NCBI RefSeq assembly: GCF_036227105.1
Contig: NZ_CP109434.1
Coordinates: 4,931,001-4,995,000, forward strand
Direction of reading: 5' to 3'
DNA from: Amycolatopsis sp. NBC_01488
Lineage (GTDB): Bacteria; Actinomycetota; Actinomycetes; Mycobacteriales; Pseudonocardiaceae
DNA: 64,000 bases
The notes below the pieces were generated by a model. That model was not told where the DNA came from and made no database searches. It saw nothing but the letters and a program-made list of their open reading frames with translations. Of the stretch, positions 24,308 through 32,194 are shown piece after piece. Numbering within the stretch: the stretch's first letter is position 1; each line of letters opens with the position of its first letter. The position numbers and the translations under genes were made by a program.

Positions 24308-25714
24308 GTGCACCTACTGGGGAAGATCGCCGTCGCCGGGCTCGCCTTCGCGGTCCTGTGCGGTACCGCGTACGGCTACTCGGACCTGCGCGCCCTCGAC
24401 GACGTCACGCGCGACAGCGTCATCGACGCCGACGGCGGCACGGCGCCCGGGGAGCAGCCCGCCGACGGCTCGCTCGACATCCTGCTCGTCGGCCGCGACT
24501 CGCGCACCGACGACCAGGGGAAACCGCTTTCCGCGGACGTCCTGCGCGAGCTGCGGGCCGGCGCCAACGGCGACGACCTCACCGACACCCTCATCGTGCT
24601 GCGGATCCCGAACGGCACGAAGGAAGTGAAAGCGTTTTCCATCCCGCGCGACAGCTACGTGTCGCTGCCGGGCGGGAAGGAGAAGATCAACGCTGCGTTC
24701 GGGCGCGCGAAGGCCGCCGAAGCGCGGCGGCTGCGCGAGGCGGGCGAGACCGACAAGGCGAAGATCGACCATGCCGGCCTGACCGCCGCGCGGCGGGGGA
24801 CGCGGCAGGCGGTCGAGGACCTCACCGGCATCAAGATCGACCACTTCGCCGAGGTCAACCTGCTGAGCTTCTACGAGATCAGCAAAGCCGTCGGCGGCGT
24901 CGACGTGTGCCTCAAGCAAGCGACCAAGGACGAGAACTCCGGCGCGGACTTCCCGGCCGGCGAGCAGCGGATCGCGGGTGCGGACGCGCTGGCCTTCGTC
25001 CGGCAGCGGGACAACCTCCGGGGCGGCGACTTCGACCGCGTCCGGCGCCAGCAGGTGTTCCTCGCCTCGCTGGCCCGGCAGGTGCTGTCGGCCGGGACGC
25101 TGGCCGATCCGGGGAAGCTGTCCGACCTCATCGGCGCCGTCAAGCGGTCGGTCGTGCTCGACGACTCGTGGAACCTGCTGGACTTCGTCTCGCAGATGCG
25201 CGGCGTGAGTGGCGGCGGCATCCAGTTCGAGACGATCCCGGTCGTCAACCGCGACTACCGGTACGACCCGAAGAACCCGCGCGCCACCGCTGTCCAGGTC
25301 GACCCGGCCGCGGTGAAGTCCTTCGCCGCGGGTCTGATCGGGGCCGCCGCGCCGAAGCCGCAGCCCGCCGCCCCGGTCACCGTCGACGTCGTCAACGCGA
25401 GCCCGAAGGACGGTCTCGCGCTGCGGGTGTCCGGGTTCCTGGGGGAGCACGGGTTCGCCAAGGTGACGACCGGCAACACCGCCGGCCGCCGGACGTCGCT
25501 GGTCAGCTTCGGGCCCGACCTCGCGCAGCGCGGCGCGGAGGTCGCGAAGCTGCTGGGCGGGCTGGCGACGCAGGAGTCGGCGACGGTGCCGGCGGGCCAC
25601 ATCGAGGTCGCCCTCGGCTCGGTGTACTCGGGCCCCGGCGCAGCCGGCGGCGGGGGTGCCGCGGGCAGTGGCGACGAGCCGATCACCTCCGGCGGGGTCG
25701 TCTGCGTGAATTGA
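24308..25714 (+). CDS. LytR-CpsA-Psr family cell-wall glycopolymer ligase
   Basis: 468 residues. An N-terminal signal anchor (about 3-22) precedes the LCP catalytic domain: 'LDILLVGRDSRTD', 'DTLIVLRIPNGTKEVKAFSIPRDSYVSLPGG' with the R-D pairs that bind the polyprenyl pyrophosphate, and 'ALAFVRQRDNLRGGDFDRVRRQQ'. A LytR_C domain follows at about 350-440, then a Gly-rich tail. LCP enzymes transfer arabinogalactan or similar polymers from lipid carriers to peptidoglycan at the outer membrane face. The start is GTG at 24308. It follows the antiporter pair by 58 bp but is functionally unrelated. A 14-bp-stem hairpin follows. Confidence 0.92.
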   Translation: MHLLGKIAVAGLAFAVLCGTAYGYSDLRALDDVTRDSVIDADGGTAPGEQPADGSLDILLVGRDSRTDDQGKPLSADVLRELRAGANGDDLTDTLIVLRIPNGTKEVKAFSIPRDSYVSLPGGKEKINAAFGRAKAAEARRLREAGETDKAKIDHAGLTAARRGTRQAVEDLTGIKIDHFAEVNLLSFYEISKAVGGVDVCLKQATKDENSGADFPAGEQRIAGADALAFVRQRDNLRGGDFDRVRRQQVFLASLARQVLSAGTLADPGKLSDLIGAVKRSVVLDDSWNLLDFVSQMRGVSGGGIQFETIPVVNRDYRYDPKNPRATAVQVDPAAVKSFAAGLIGAAAPKPQPAAPVTVDVVNASPKDGLALRVSGFLGEHGFAKVTTGNTAGRRTSLVSFGPDLAQRGAEVAKLLGGLATQESATVPAGHIEVALGSVYSGPGAAGGGGAAGSGDEPITSGGVVCVN

Positions 25715-25723
25715 CGCCGGTGG

Positions 25724-25759
25724 CGCGCGGATTTCCGTTCGAATCCGGGAATTCGCGCG
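25724..25759 (+). terminator. Hairpin after the LCP gene
   Basis: CGCGCGGATTTCCG pairs with CGGGAATTCGCGCG over 14 bp (two G-U pairs) around an 8-nt loop, 9 bp after the stop. A GTTCGAATCC inside looks like a tRNA T-loop, but the flanks do not fold as a tRNA. Confidence 0.65.
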
Positions 25760-25965
25760 AAGAATTTCCGTGAAGCGCCGCAAGCCCGTTTTCCGCCGAC
25801 CGGACCACGGCGGACCACCGGGGTGACTGGTCTTGACGCTGCCACCCTGGTGAGGCAGTGTGCGGTGACCGTCAGCGGCAGCACCGCGCGGCGGACCGGA
25901 AAAGATCACCGGATCGGTGGCGAACCGGAAAGTCGATTTCAGGAAATACGGAAAGTCCGGAACCT

Positions 25966-26580
25966 ATGCGTAGCAGCGTTGCCCGCGGAGGGTGGCTCCT
26001 TCCGGTGCTCGCTTCCGCCGTTCTCTGCGCCGGATGCCAGTCGGCGTCCGCTTCGGCGCACTACCCCGCGTCGATCGACGCCTGCAAGCTGCCCGGGCCG
26101 AACGTGCGCACCCAGCTGGCCCCCGGCACCGTCGAGATCTCACCCGATTCGGTGAAGACCGCCGACCCGAAGGTCGTCCCCGAGGATCGCTCCACCGAGG
26201 GCAACGACCTCACCAGCTGCAAGCGCCTCTTCGCCCGCGACCTCGGCGGCGGGAAGCCCGACCTGCAGGACTACCGGCTCGTCACGATCGCCGTCGTGCG
26301 GTTCACCGACTCCGACGCCGGCACCGCCGCCGCCCAGGCGACCCAGCTGATGACCGACGCGCTCGGCGACCACTCGGGCGTCCGGCTCGCCACCGGCGTC
26401 GGCGACGAGGCCGGGTTCTCCGAGCAGTGGGCCGCCGTGCGCAGCGGGAACGTCGTGCTCAGCGTGGCCATCGCCGACGGCGGCACGGAGGCCGCGCTGA
26501 TCCCGCCGGCGACCCTCGACAACGTCCAGGCCATGGTCACCGACATGACCAGCACGCTGCAGCGCGACTACCAGGGCTGA
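25966..26580 (+). CDS. Secreted lipoprotein (DUF3558-like)
   Basis: 204 residues. The signal peptide 'GGWLLPVLASAVLCAGC' ends in a lipobox-like A-G-C with Cys24 as lipidation site; the -3 residue is Cys rather than Leu. The mature part has a cysteine pair (in 'DACKLPGP' and 'LTSCKRLF'), a layout like DUF3558 lipoproteins of Pseudonocardiaceae ('VTIAVVRFTDSDAGTAAAQATQLM'). Its role is unknown. The ATG at 25966 is chosen because it places the hydrophobic segment right after a basic start. It ends 4 bp from the convergent formate-dehydrogenase-like gene. Confidence 0.75.
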   Translation: MRSSVARGGWLLPVLASAVLCAGCQSASASAHYPASIDACKLPGPNVRTQLAPGTVEISPDSVKTADPKVVPEDRSTEGNDLTSCKRLFARDLGGGKPDLQDYRLVTIAVVRFTDSDAGTAAAQATQLMTDALGDHSGVRLATGVGDEAGFSEQWAAVRSGNVVLSVAIADGGTEAALIPPATLDNVQAMVTDMTSTLQRDYQG

Positions 26581-26584
26581 GTGC

Positions 26585-28891
26585 TCAGGGCAGCGGCTCG
26601 AGCCGCACCACGATCGCCTTCGACACCGGCGTGTTCGACTTCTCCGCCACCGAGTCCAGCGGCACCAGCGCGTTGGCCTCCGGGAAGTACGCCGCCGCGC
26701 AGCCGCGGGCCGTCTGGTAGGCCACCACCCGGAACGACGGCGCGCGGCGGTCGCCGTCCCGCCACTCCGAGACCAGGTCGACCATCGACCCGTCGGTCAG
26801 GCCGAGCGCCGCGATGTCGGCGGGGTTGACCAGCACCACCCGGCGGGCGTTCTCGATGCCGCGGTAGCGGTCGGAAAGCCCGTAGATCGTGGTGTTGTAC
26901 TGGTCGTGGCTGCGCATGGTCTGCAGCAGCAGCCTGCCCTCGGGCACGGCCGGGTACTCCAGCTCCGAGACCGTGAAGTTGCCTTTGCCGTTCGCGGTGC
27001 CGGTGAACTCGCGGGAGTCGCGCGGCGCGTGCGGCAGCACGAACCCGTCCGGCTCGCGGACGCGGCGGTTGTAGTCCTGGCAACCCGGCACGACCCGGGA
27101 GATGCGGTCGCGGACCAGGTCGTAGTCGGTCTCGAAGGTCCGCCACGGCACGGCGTGCCCGGCGCCGAACAGGGTTTCGGCCAGCCGGCAGACGATGGCG
27201 ACCTCCGACAGCAGGTGCTCGCTCGCCGGCTTGAGCCGGCCGCGTGAGGTGTGCACCTGGGACATCGAGTCCTCGACCGTGACGAACTGCTCGCCGCTCG
27301 CCTGGACGTCGCGTTCGGTGCGGCCGAGCGTCGGCAGGATCAGGGCGGTGCGGCCGTGCACGACGTGCGACCGGTTCAGCTTCGTCGAGACGTGCACCGT
27401 CAGCGAGCACGACGCGAGCGCCTTCCCGGTTGCGTCCGTGTCCGGCGTCGCCGACGCGAAGTTGCCGCCCACGGCGAAGAAGACCCTGCCGCGGCCGTCC
27501 CGCATCGCGCGGATCGCGTCGACGGTGTCGAAGCCGTGCTCACGCGGGACGTCGATGCCGAACTCGGCGGCGAGGGAGTCCATGAAGGACTGCGGCATCT
27601 TCTCCCAGATGCCCATGGTCCGGTCGCCCTGGACGTTCGAGTGCCCGCGCACCGGGCACAGGCCCGCGCCCGGCTTGCCGATCATCCCGCGCATCAGCGC
27701 CAGGTTCGCGATCTCCGAGATCGTCGGCACGGCGTGCTTGTGCTGGGTGAGCCCCATGGCCCAGCAGTAGATCGTGCGCTCCGACGACGCGATCATCCGT
27801 GCGACGCGCTCGATCTGCTCGCGCGGCAGCCCGGTGGCGCGCTCGACCTCGGGCCAGTCGATCTCCCGCAGGTGCTTGGCGTAGTCGTCGAAGCCCTCGG
27901 TGACCCGCTCGACGAAGTCGCGGTCGACGATCGCGCCCGGCGCCTCCTCGTCCCAGGTCAGCAGCAAGTGCCCGACGGCCTGGAACAGCGCGAGGTCGCC
28001 GCCGAGGCGGATCTGGGCGAATTCGTCGGCCAGCGGCGTGCCCTTGCCGACCACACCGCGGACGTTCTGCGGGTTCTTGAACCGCATCAACCCGGCTTCG
28101 GGCAACGGGTTCACGGCGATGATCTGCGCGCCGTTGCCCTTGGCCTCCTCGAGCGCCGAGAGCATCCGCGGGTGGTTGGTGCCCGGGTTCTGCCCGACGA
28201 CGACGATCAGGTCGGCTTGGTGGATGTCGGCGAGGCTCACCGAGCCCTTGCCGACGCCGGTGGTGGCCGACAGCGCCGCACCCGAGGACTCGTGGCACAT
28301 GTTCGAGCAGTCCGGCAGGTTGTTGGTGCCGAACGAACGCACCAGCAGCTGGTAGAGGAACGCGGCTTCGTTGCTGGTGCGGCCCGAGGTGTAGAAGATC
28401 GCCTCGTTCGGGTCGGTCAGCGCCTTCAGCTCACCGGCGACCAGCTCGAACGCGTCGGCCCAGGAGATCGGTTCGTAGTGCGTCGCGCCGTCGCGCAGGA
28501 CGAACGGCTCGGTGACGCGGCCCTGCTGGCCGAGCCAGTAGTCGGTCTTGGTCTTCAGGTCGTCGATCGGGTGCTTCGCGAAGAACTCGCGGTCCACCCG
28601 GCGTTTCGTGGCTTCCTCGGCGACGGCCTTGGCACCGTTCTCGCAGAACTCGGCCAGCTTGCGCTTCTCGCCGTCGACCTCGCGGGGTTCCGGCCACGCG
28701 CAGCCCGGGCAGTCGAAGCCTTCGCGCTGGTTCAGCAGCCGCAGCGCCTTGACCGTCCGGCCCGCGCCCATCTGCTCGACGCTGCGCGCGAGCGACACGG
28801 CGACCCCGGGTATCCCGGCCGCCCAGCCCTTCGGCTTGCCCACCTCGAGGCGGGTCTCGTCCACGTCCTGCGCCGGCGCTTCACGGGTCAT
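26585..28891 (-). CDS. FdhF/YdeP-like molybdopterin oxidoreductase
   Basis: 768 residues. 'FDCPGCAWPEP' near residue 75 holds the N-terminal Cys pair of the YdeP-type oxidoreductase alpha family, which has fewer cysteines than [4Fe-4S] FdhF enzymes. MGD-binding blocks include 'FYTSGRTSNEAAFLYQLLVRSFGTNNLPDCSNMCHESSG', 'ADLIVVVGQNPGTNHPRML', 'RGHSNVQGDRTMGIWEKMP' and the C-terminal 'MRSHDQYNTTIYGLSDRYRGI'. The conserved 'NMCHESS' could supply the Mo ligand. It is the probable client of FdhD in this window and may oxidise formate or a related acid in the cytoplasm. The upstream MFS gene is 42 bp away on the same strand, so both may be co-transcribed. Confidence 0.9.
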   Translation of the reverse strand: MTREAPAQDVDETRLEVGKPKGWAAGIPGVAVSLARSVEQMGAGRTVKALRLLNQREGFDCPGCAWPEPREVDGEKRKLAEFCENGAKAVAEEATKRRVDREFFAKHPIDDLKTKTDYWLGQQGRVTEPFVLRDGATHYEPISWADAFELVAGELKALTDPNEAIFYTSGRTSNEAAFLYQLLVRSFGTNNLPDCSNMCHESSGAALSATTGVGKGSVSLADIHQADLIVVVGQNPGTNHPRMLSALEEAKGNGAQIIAVNPLPEAGLMRFKNPQNVRGVVGKGTPLADEFAQIRLGGDLALFQAVGHLLLTWDEEAPGAIVDRDFVERVTEGFDDYAKHLREIDWPEVERATGLPREQIERVARMIASSERTIYCWAMGLTQHKHAVPTISEIANLALMRGMIGKPGAGLCPVRGHSNVQGDRTMGIWEKMPQSFMDSLAAEFGIDVPREHGFDTVDAIRAMRDGRGRVFFAVGGNFASATPDTDATGKALASCSLTVHVSTKLNRSHVVHGRTALILPTLGRTERDVQASGEQFVTVEDSMSQVHTSRGRLKPASEHLLSEVAIVCRLAETLFGAGHAVPWRTFETDYDLVRDRISRVVPGCQDYNRRVREPDGFVLPHAPRDSREFTGTANGKGNFTVSELEYPAVPEGRLLLQTMRSHDQYNTTIYGLSDRYRGIENARRVVLVNPADIAALGLTDGSMVDLVSEWRDGDRRAPSFRVVAYQTARGCAAAYFPEANALVPLDSVAEKSNTPVSKAIVVRLEPLP

Positions 28892-28933
28892 GCGTTCATC
28901 GTGCGCCTCGATGATCGTGAAGCGCCAACAGGG

Positions 28934-30235
28934 TCAGGCTTCGGCGGCGCGCAGTCCCCGGTCGGCGACGGTGACGACGAGCAGGAGAACGCTGACCACG
29001 ATCAGCGCGACCGCCAGCCGGTGCAGCCCCGCCGAGTCGGCGTGCGGTCCGTAGCAGAGCGCGATGAGCGTCGACGCCACGATCGCGCCGAGGTACTGGG
29101 CCGTGCGGAACAGGCCGCTCGCCGTGCCCATCTGCTCGGCCGGGGCCTCGCGGTACAACGTCGTCTGGTTCGCGACGCTCGTCAGGCCCTGGGCCAGGCC
29201 GAACAGCGCGGCCAGCGCGAGCAGCGCGCCGGCCCACGTGCCGTCGTGGACCAGCAGCAGCAACGCCGAGCCGCCGACGAGAGCCACCGCGACCGTCACC
29301 AGCCGCGCCCGGATGCCGGACGCGCGCCCGGAGAACGCCGCGGCGCAGACCGCCGTGCCCGACATCGGCAGCAGCATCAGCCCGGCCGCCTCCTCGGACA
29401 GCTGCCGCGTCGTCTCCAGCCACTGGACGTACCCGAACATGATCGCGTAGATGGCCATGAAGCTCAGGGCCTGCCGCAGGTAGGTCCGCAGGATCGCGCG
29501 GTTTGCCGCGAGCATCCGCAGGTCGAGGAACGGGTCGCCGCGCCGCAGCTCGACGAGCGTGAACGCGGTGCCGAGCGCTGCGACCACGGCGAGCAGCCAG
29601 GCCTCGGAACCCGGGTCCATCACGAAGAACAGCAGCGCGAGCAGGGTTGCGGAGAACAGCGCGATGCCCAGGACGTCGATCCGCTTCGCGGTGCGTGCGC
29701 CGCGGTCGTCCTTCGGCACCCACAGCAGCGCCAGCACCAGCGACAGGCCGGCGAGCGGGATGTTCACGGCGAAGATCGCGGGCCAGCCGAAGAGGCCGAT
29801 CAGCACGCCGCCGAGCGTCGGGCCGATCACCATGACCGTCTGCGCGGACATCGACAGCACCGAGAGCACGCGGGCGGGCACGCCCTGCCCGGTCGCCTCG
29901 GCGTGGTGGCGCAGCACGGCCATCGCGGCCGGGAACCCGGCGCACGTGCCGAGGCCGAGCACGACCCGCACGCCGGTCAGCCAGCCGACGGAGAGCGGGA
30001 TCATGCCCGCGATCCCGGCGATGATCACCAGCGTCGCGCCGCCGAGCAGCACGCGGCGGGCGCCGTAGCGGTCGACCAGCAGGCCGACCACCGGCTGCCC
30101 GACCGCGGTGGCCAGGTAGAGCGCCGAGATCAGCCAGGCCGTCTGGCCGGGCCCGGCGCCGAAGCTCCGGCCGATCGGCACGAGCGCGACGGCGATGAGG
30201 GTGGAGTTGATCGGGTTGAGCACCGCGCCGGCCAC
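28934..30235 (-). CDS. MFS multidrug-type transporter
   Basis: At least 433 residues with about 12-14 membrane helices. 'LNPINSTLIAVALVPIGRSFGAGPGQTAWLISALYLATAVGQPVVGLLVDRYGARRVLLGG' has motif A and 'VLGLGTCAGFPAAMAVL' and 'GPTLGGVLIGLFGWPAIFAVNIPLA' match the drug:H+ antiporter family. GTG at 30235 is the first canonical start in frame, but it lacks a ribosome site. An ACG at 30289 would read (M)STVTAPAKFGARLVTPLV, sits 7 bases after AGAAAGGG and gives a natural N-terminus, so it may be the real start. It follows a marR gene, which probably represses it. Confidence 0.85.
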   Translation of the reverse strand: MAGAVLNPINSTLIAVALVPIGRSFGAGPGQTAWLISALYLATAVGQPVVGLLVDRYGARRVLLGGATLVIIAGIAGMIPLSVGWLTGVRVVLGLGTCAGFPAAMAVLRHHAEATGQGVPARVLSVLSMSAQTVMVIGPTLGGVLIGLFGWPAIFAVNIPLAGLSLVLALLWVPKDDRGARTAKRIDVLGIALFSATLLALLFFVMDPGSEAWLLAVVAALGTAFTLVELRRGDPFLDLRMLAANRAILRTYLRQALSFMAIYAIMFGYVQWLETTRQLSEEAAGLMLLPMSGTAVCAAAFSGRASGIRARLVTVAVALVGGSALLLLVHDGTWAGALLALAALFGLAQGLTSVANQTTLYREAPAEQMGTASGLFRTAQYLGAIVASTLIALCYGPHADSAGLHRLAVALIVVSVLLLVVTVADRGLRAAEA

Positions 30236-30322
30236 CAGCGGGGTGACCAGGCGGGCGCCGAACTTCGCGGGGGCGGTGACGGTACTCGTGAGAACGCCCT
30301 TTCTCTTACCGGCCGAGGAGGT

Positions 30323-30760
30323 CTAGTGCTGGGCCACGCGCTGCAGCAGCGGCAGCACGCGGGTGACGGCGTCGAGCTCGGCCGGGGACAGCTCGTCCAG
30401 CAGGGCCTGGGCCAGCCACTCGTCGCGGTTTTGGAAAACACCGCGCACGGTGTCGGTGCCGGATTCGGACAGGCTGATGACCACGCGGCGCCGGTCGGCC
30501 GGGTCGGGGGTGCGGGCGAGGTAGCCGAGCTCGTCGAGGACGCCGAGCGTGGCGGCCATCGACTGCTGCCGGACGTGCTCGGCCGCGGCCAGCTCGCCCT
30601 GGGTGGCGGGACCTTCGCGGTAGAGCCGGTTCAGCACGGCGGACTGCGACGGCGTCAGGATGCCGGCGTTGTCGACCTGGCGCAGCCGGCGGTGCAGCTG
30701 CCCGACGACCGCGCGGATCCAGCCGGCGCTCTCGGCGACGTGTGCGGGTACTTCGCCCAT
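30323..30760 (-). CDS. MarR-family regulator
   Basis: 145 residues. The winged helix-turn-helix includes 'ILTPSQSAVLNRLYREGPATQGELAAAEHVRQQSMAATLGVLDELGYLARTPDPADRRRVVISLS', with the conserved D-x-R-R wing. N- and C-terminal helices form the dimer interface. It precedes an MFS exporter gene on the same strand, so repression relieved by the exported compound is the obvious model. A 27-bp imperfect palindrome overlaps its start region. ATG at 30760 is chosen over an ATG two codons upstream. Confidence 0.9.
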   Translation of the reverse strand: MGEVPAHVAESAGWIRAVVGQLHRRLRQVDNAGILTPSQSAVLNRLYREGPATQGELAAAEHVRQQSMAATLGVLDELGYLARTPDPADRRRVVISLSESGTDTVRGVFQNRDEWLAQALLDELSPAELDAVTRVLPLLQRVAQH

Positions 30761-30764
30761 ACAC

Positions 30765-30791
30765 ACAGTCTAGCTGTACAGTCCAGACTGT
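30765..30791. promoter_or_regulatory. MarR operator candidate
   Basis: ACAGTCT (30765-30771) and AGACTGT (30785-30791) are inverted arms around CTGTACAG (30774-30781), a perfect inner palindrome. It lies immediately upstream of the marR start, as expected for autoregulation of the marR-MFS operon. Confidence 0.6.
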
Positions 30792-30814
30792 GCATCCGGA
30801 TGTGACGAGAATGC

Positions 30815-31789
30815 TCAGTTGCAGCCGTCGAGGGTCGGCACCGGGTACTTCGGGTCGTAGTAGCCGGGCGCGTCCTGGTCCGCGCCGGTGCCCGGGCCGG
30901 TCGGCGGGTTCGCGTAGCCGGGGGCGAGGAAGCCCTCCCGGGCGGCGGCGCAGCCGACCGACGAGAACGCGCTGTGGACGTTCTCGAGCCAGAGCCCGTT
31001 GCTGCTCGCGGCGAAGGTCCGGCCGCTGCGGAGCACGTACGTCTCGTCCACGCGCAGGAAGCTGACGATCTCCGCCGGGCTCGTCAGCCCCTCCGGGTGG
31101 ACGTTGTCGAAGGCGTAGGCGATCACGTACTTGGCGTCGACGGCCAGCTCACCGGGCTTGCCGCCGGGGTGCGCCGTCAGGGTGCCGAACGTGCGCGGCC
31201 CGGCGTCGAGCAGGTGGTAGCCGTCGGCGATCTCGGTCAGGTAGGAGTCGAAGCCGGCGGTGTCCTTCGTCGGCTTGCGGGCCAGCACCGCGGTCAGCTG
31301 GTCGCGCATGTCGGGCGCGACCAGGGCGAGGAACGCCTTCGGGTCGTGCCCGGTCAGTACCGCGGGATCGAGCCGGGCCGCCGAGATCACGTGCTTGACC
31401 TTGGCGTACGCGGCGGCTTCGGCGGCCCCGGCCTGGGCCGCGGTGATCCCGTCCAGGCCCTTCGGCCAGGCGTCGGCCGGGGTGTTCGCATAGGGTCGGG
31501 CGAGGTCGACGCGGGCGTACTGCGGAACGCCGGTGGGGTTCGGCGGCGCGGCGTTCTCGGCGGGCCGGCGGCCGACCAGCACGATCGCCGCGGTGGTCAC
31601 GGCCAGGATCGCCACCAAGACGGCGAAGACCCACCAGCGTCGCCGGGGCTTCCGGGACGCGCGCTTCTGCTGCTTGCGGAACTGCTTGCGGTCCTTCTTC
31701 GAGCCCAGCCAGGCGTCGGTCCGCGCGTGCTTGCGCCACTCCGGATCGATCAGGTCCGGGTGCGAATCGAGCAGGTCGTCGTCGTCCAC
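30815..31789 (-). CDS. Membrane-anchored protein with conserved N-terminal module
   Basis: 324 residues. The N-terminus 'HPDLIDPEWRKHARTDAWLGSKKDRKQFRKQQKR' is followed by a membrane helix (about 53-72, 'WWVFAVLVAILAVTTAAIVLVG') and an extracytoplasmic domain of about 240 residues that has a late Cys pair (in 'SSVGCAAAREGF' and 'LDGCN'). The GTG at 31789 has TTGGGGGAAGTAC upstream, the same leader type as its neighbour; an ATG at 31819 is less likely. The first 40 residues closely resemble those of the adjacent 98-residue protein, so the two share a cytoplasmic module. Function unknown. Confidence 0.8.
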   Translation of the reverse strand: MDDDDLLDSHPDLIDPEWRKHARTDAWLGSKKDRKQFRKQQKRASRKPRRRWWVFAVLVAILAVTTAAIVLVGRRPAENAAPPNPTGVPQYARVDLARPYANTPADAWPKGLDGITAAQAGAAEAAAYAKVKHVISAARLDPAVLTGHDPKAFLALVAPDMRDQLTAVLARKPTKDTAGFDSYLTEIADGYHLLDAGPRTFGTLTAHPGGKPGELAVDAKYVIAYAFDNVHPEGLTSPAEIVSFLRVDETYVLRSGRTFAASSNGLWLENVHSAFSSVGCAAAREGFLAPGYANPPTGPGTGADQDAPGYYDPKYPVPTLDGCN

Positions 31790-31841
31790 GTACTTCCCCC
31801 AAGGTCGATGCCTGATCATCGACAGCGGGGGACGAGCGTTA

Positions 31842-32138
31842 CTAGCGGAAGAACAGGAACGGGTCCTCGTTGACGCCGACGCCCTGGATCTGGTGCACGA
31901 CGATCGCCGCGGCGACCAGGACGACGACCAGCAGCAGGGCCAGCAGGCCCGGCCAGCGGCTGTGCCCCGGCTGGTGGCCGCCCGCGCGGCCCTCGCGTTT
32001 GCGGCGCTTCTTGAGATCCTTCTTCGCGCCCAGCCAGGCGTCCCGCTGGGCGTGCTTCTGCCAATCCGGGTTCATCAGGTCGGGGTGCGTCTCCAGGCGC
32101 CGGTCGTCCGGATCCTGCGGCTGCTGAGGCTGTGCCAT
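31842..32138 (-). CDS. Small membrane protein, paralogous N-terminus to its neighbour
   Basis: 98 residues. 'HPDLMNPDWQKHAQRDAWLGAKKDLKKRRKR' matches the start of the downstream gene (DLxxPxWxKHAxxDAWLGxKKDxKxxRK). A single membrane helix at about 64-84 ends in a short tail 'VNEDPFLFFR'. It looks like the shared cytoplasmic module plus membrane anchor without the extracytoplasmic domain. GGGGGAAGG precedes the ATG. It is 52 bp upstream of the longer paralogue on the same strand and divergent from valS. Confidence 0.75.
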   Translation of the reverse strand: MAQPQQPQDPDDRRLETHPDLMNPDWQKHAQRDAWLGAKKDLKKRRKREGRAGGHQPGHSRWPGLLALLLVVVLVAAAIVVHQIQGVGVNEDPFLFFR

Positions 32139-32194
32139 CCCGAGTGCCTTCCCCCTGGGTGACCCGCCGTGACGGGTTCGTAGACTTGTCCATT

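Noticed and set aside
25731..25760. GTTCGAATCC resembling a tRNA T-arm
   Set aside because: The flanking bases do not form acceptor, D and anticodon arms; the whole segment folds as a 14-bp terminator hairpin.
27251..30805. Very long plus-strand open frame antisense to the formate dehydrogenase and MFS genes
   Set aside because: Low-complexity Arg/Gln/His-rich translation typical of the antisense of GC-rich coding DNA; the minus-strand frames hold intact domains.
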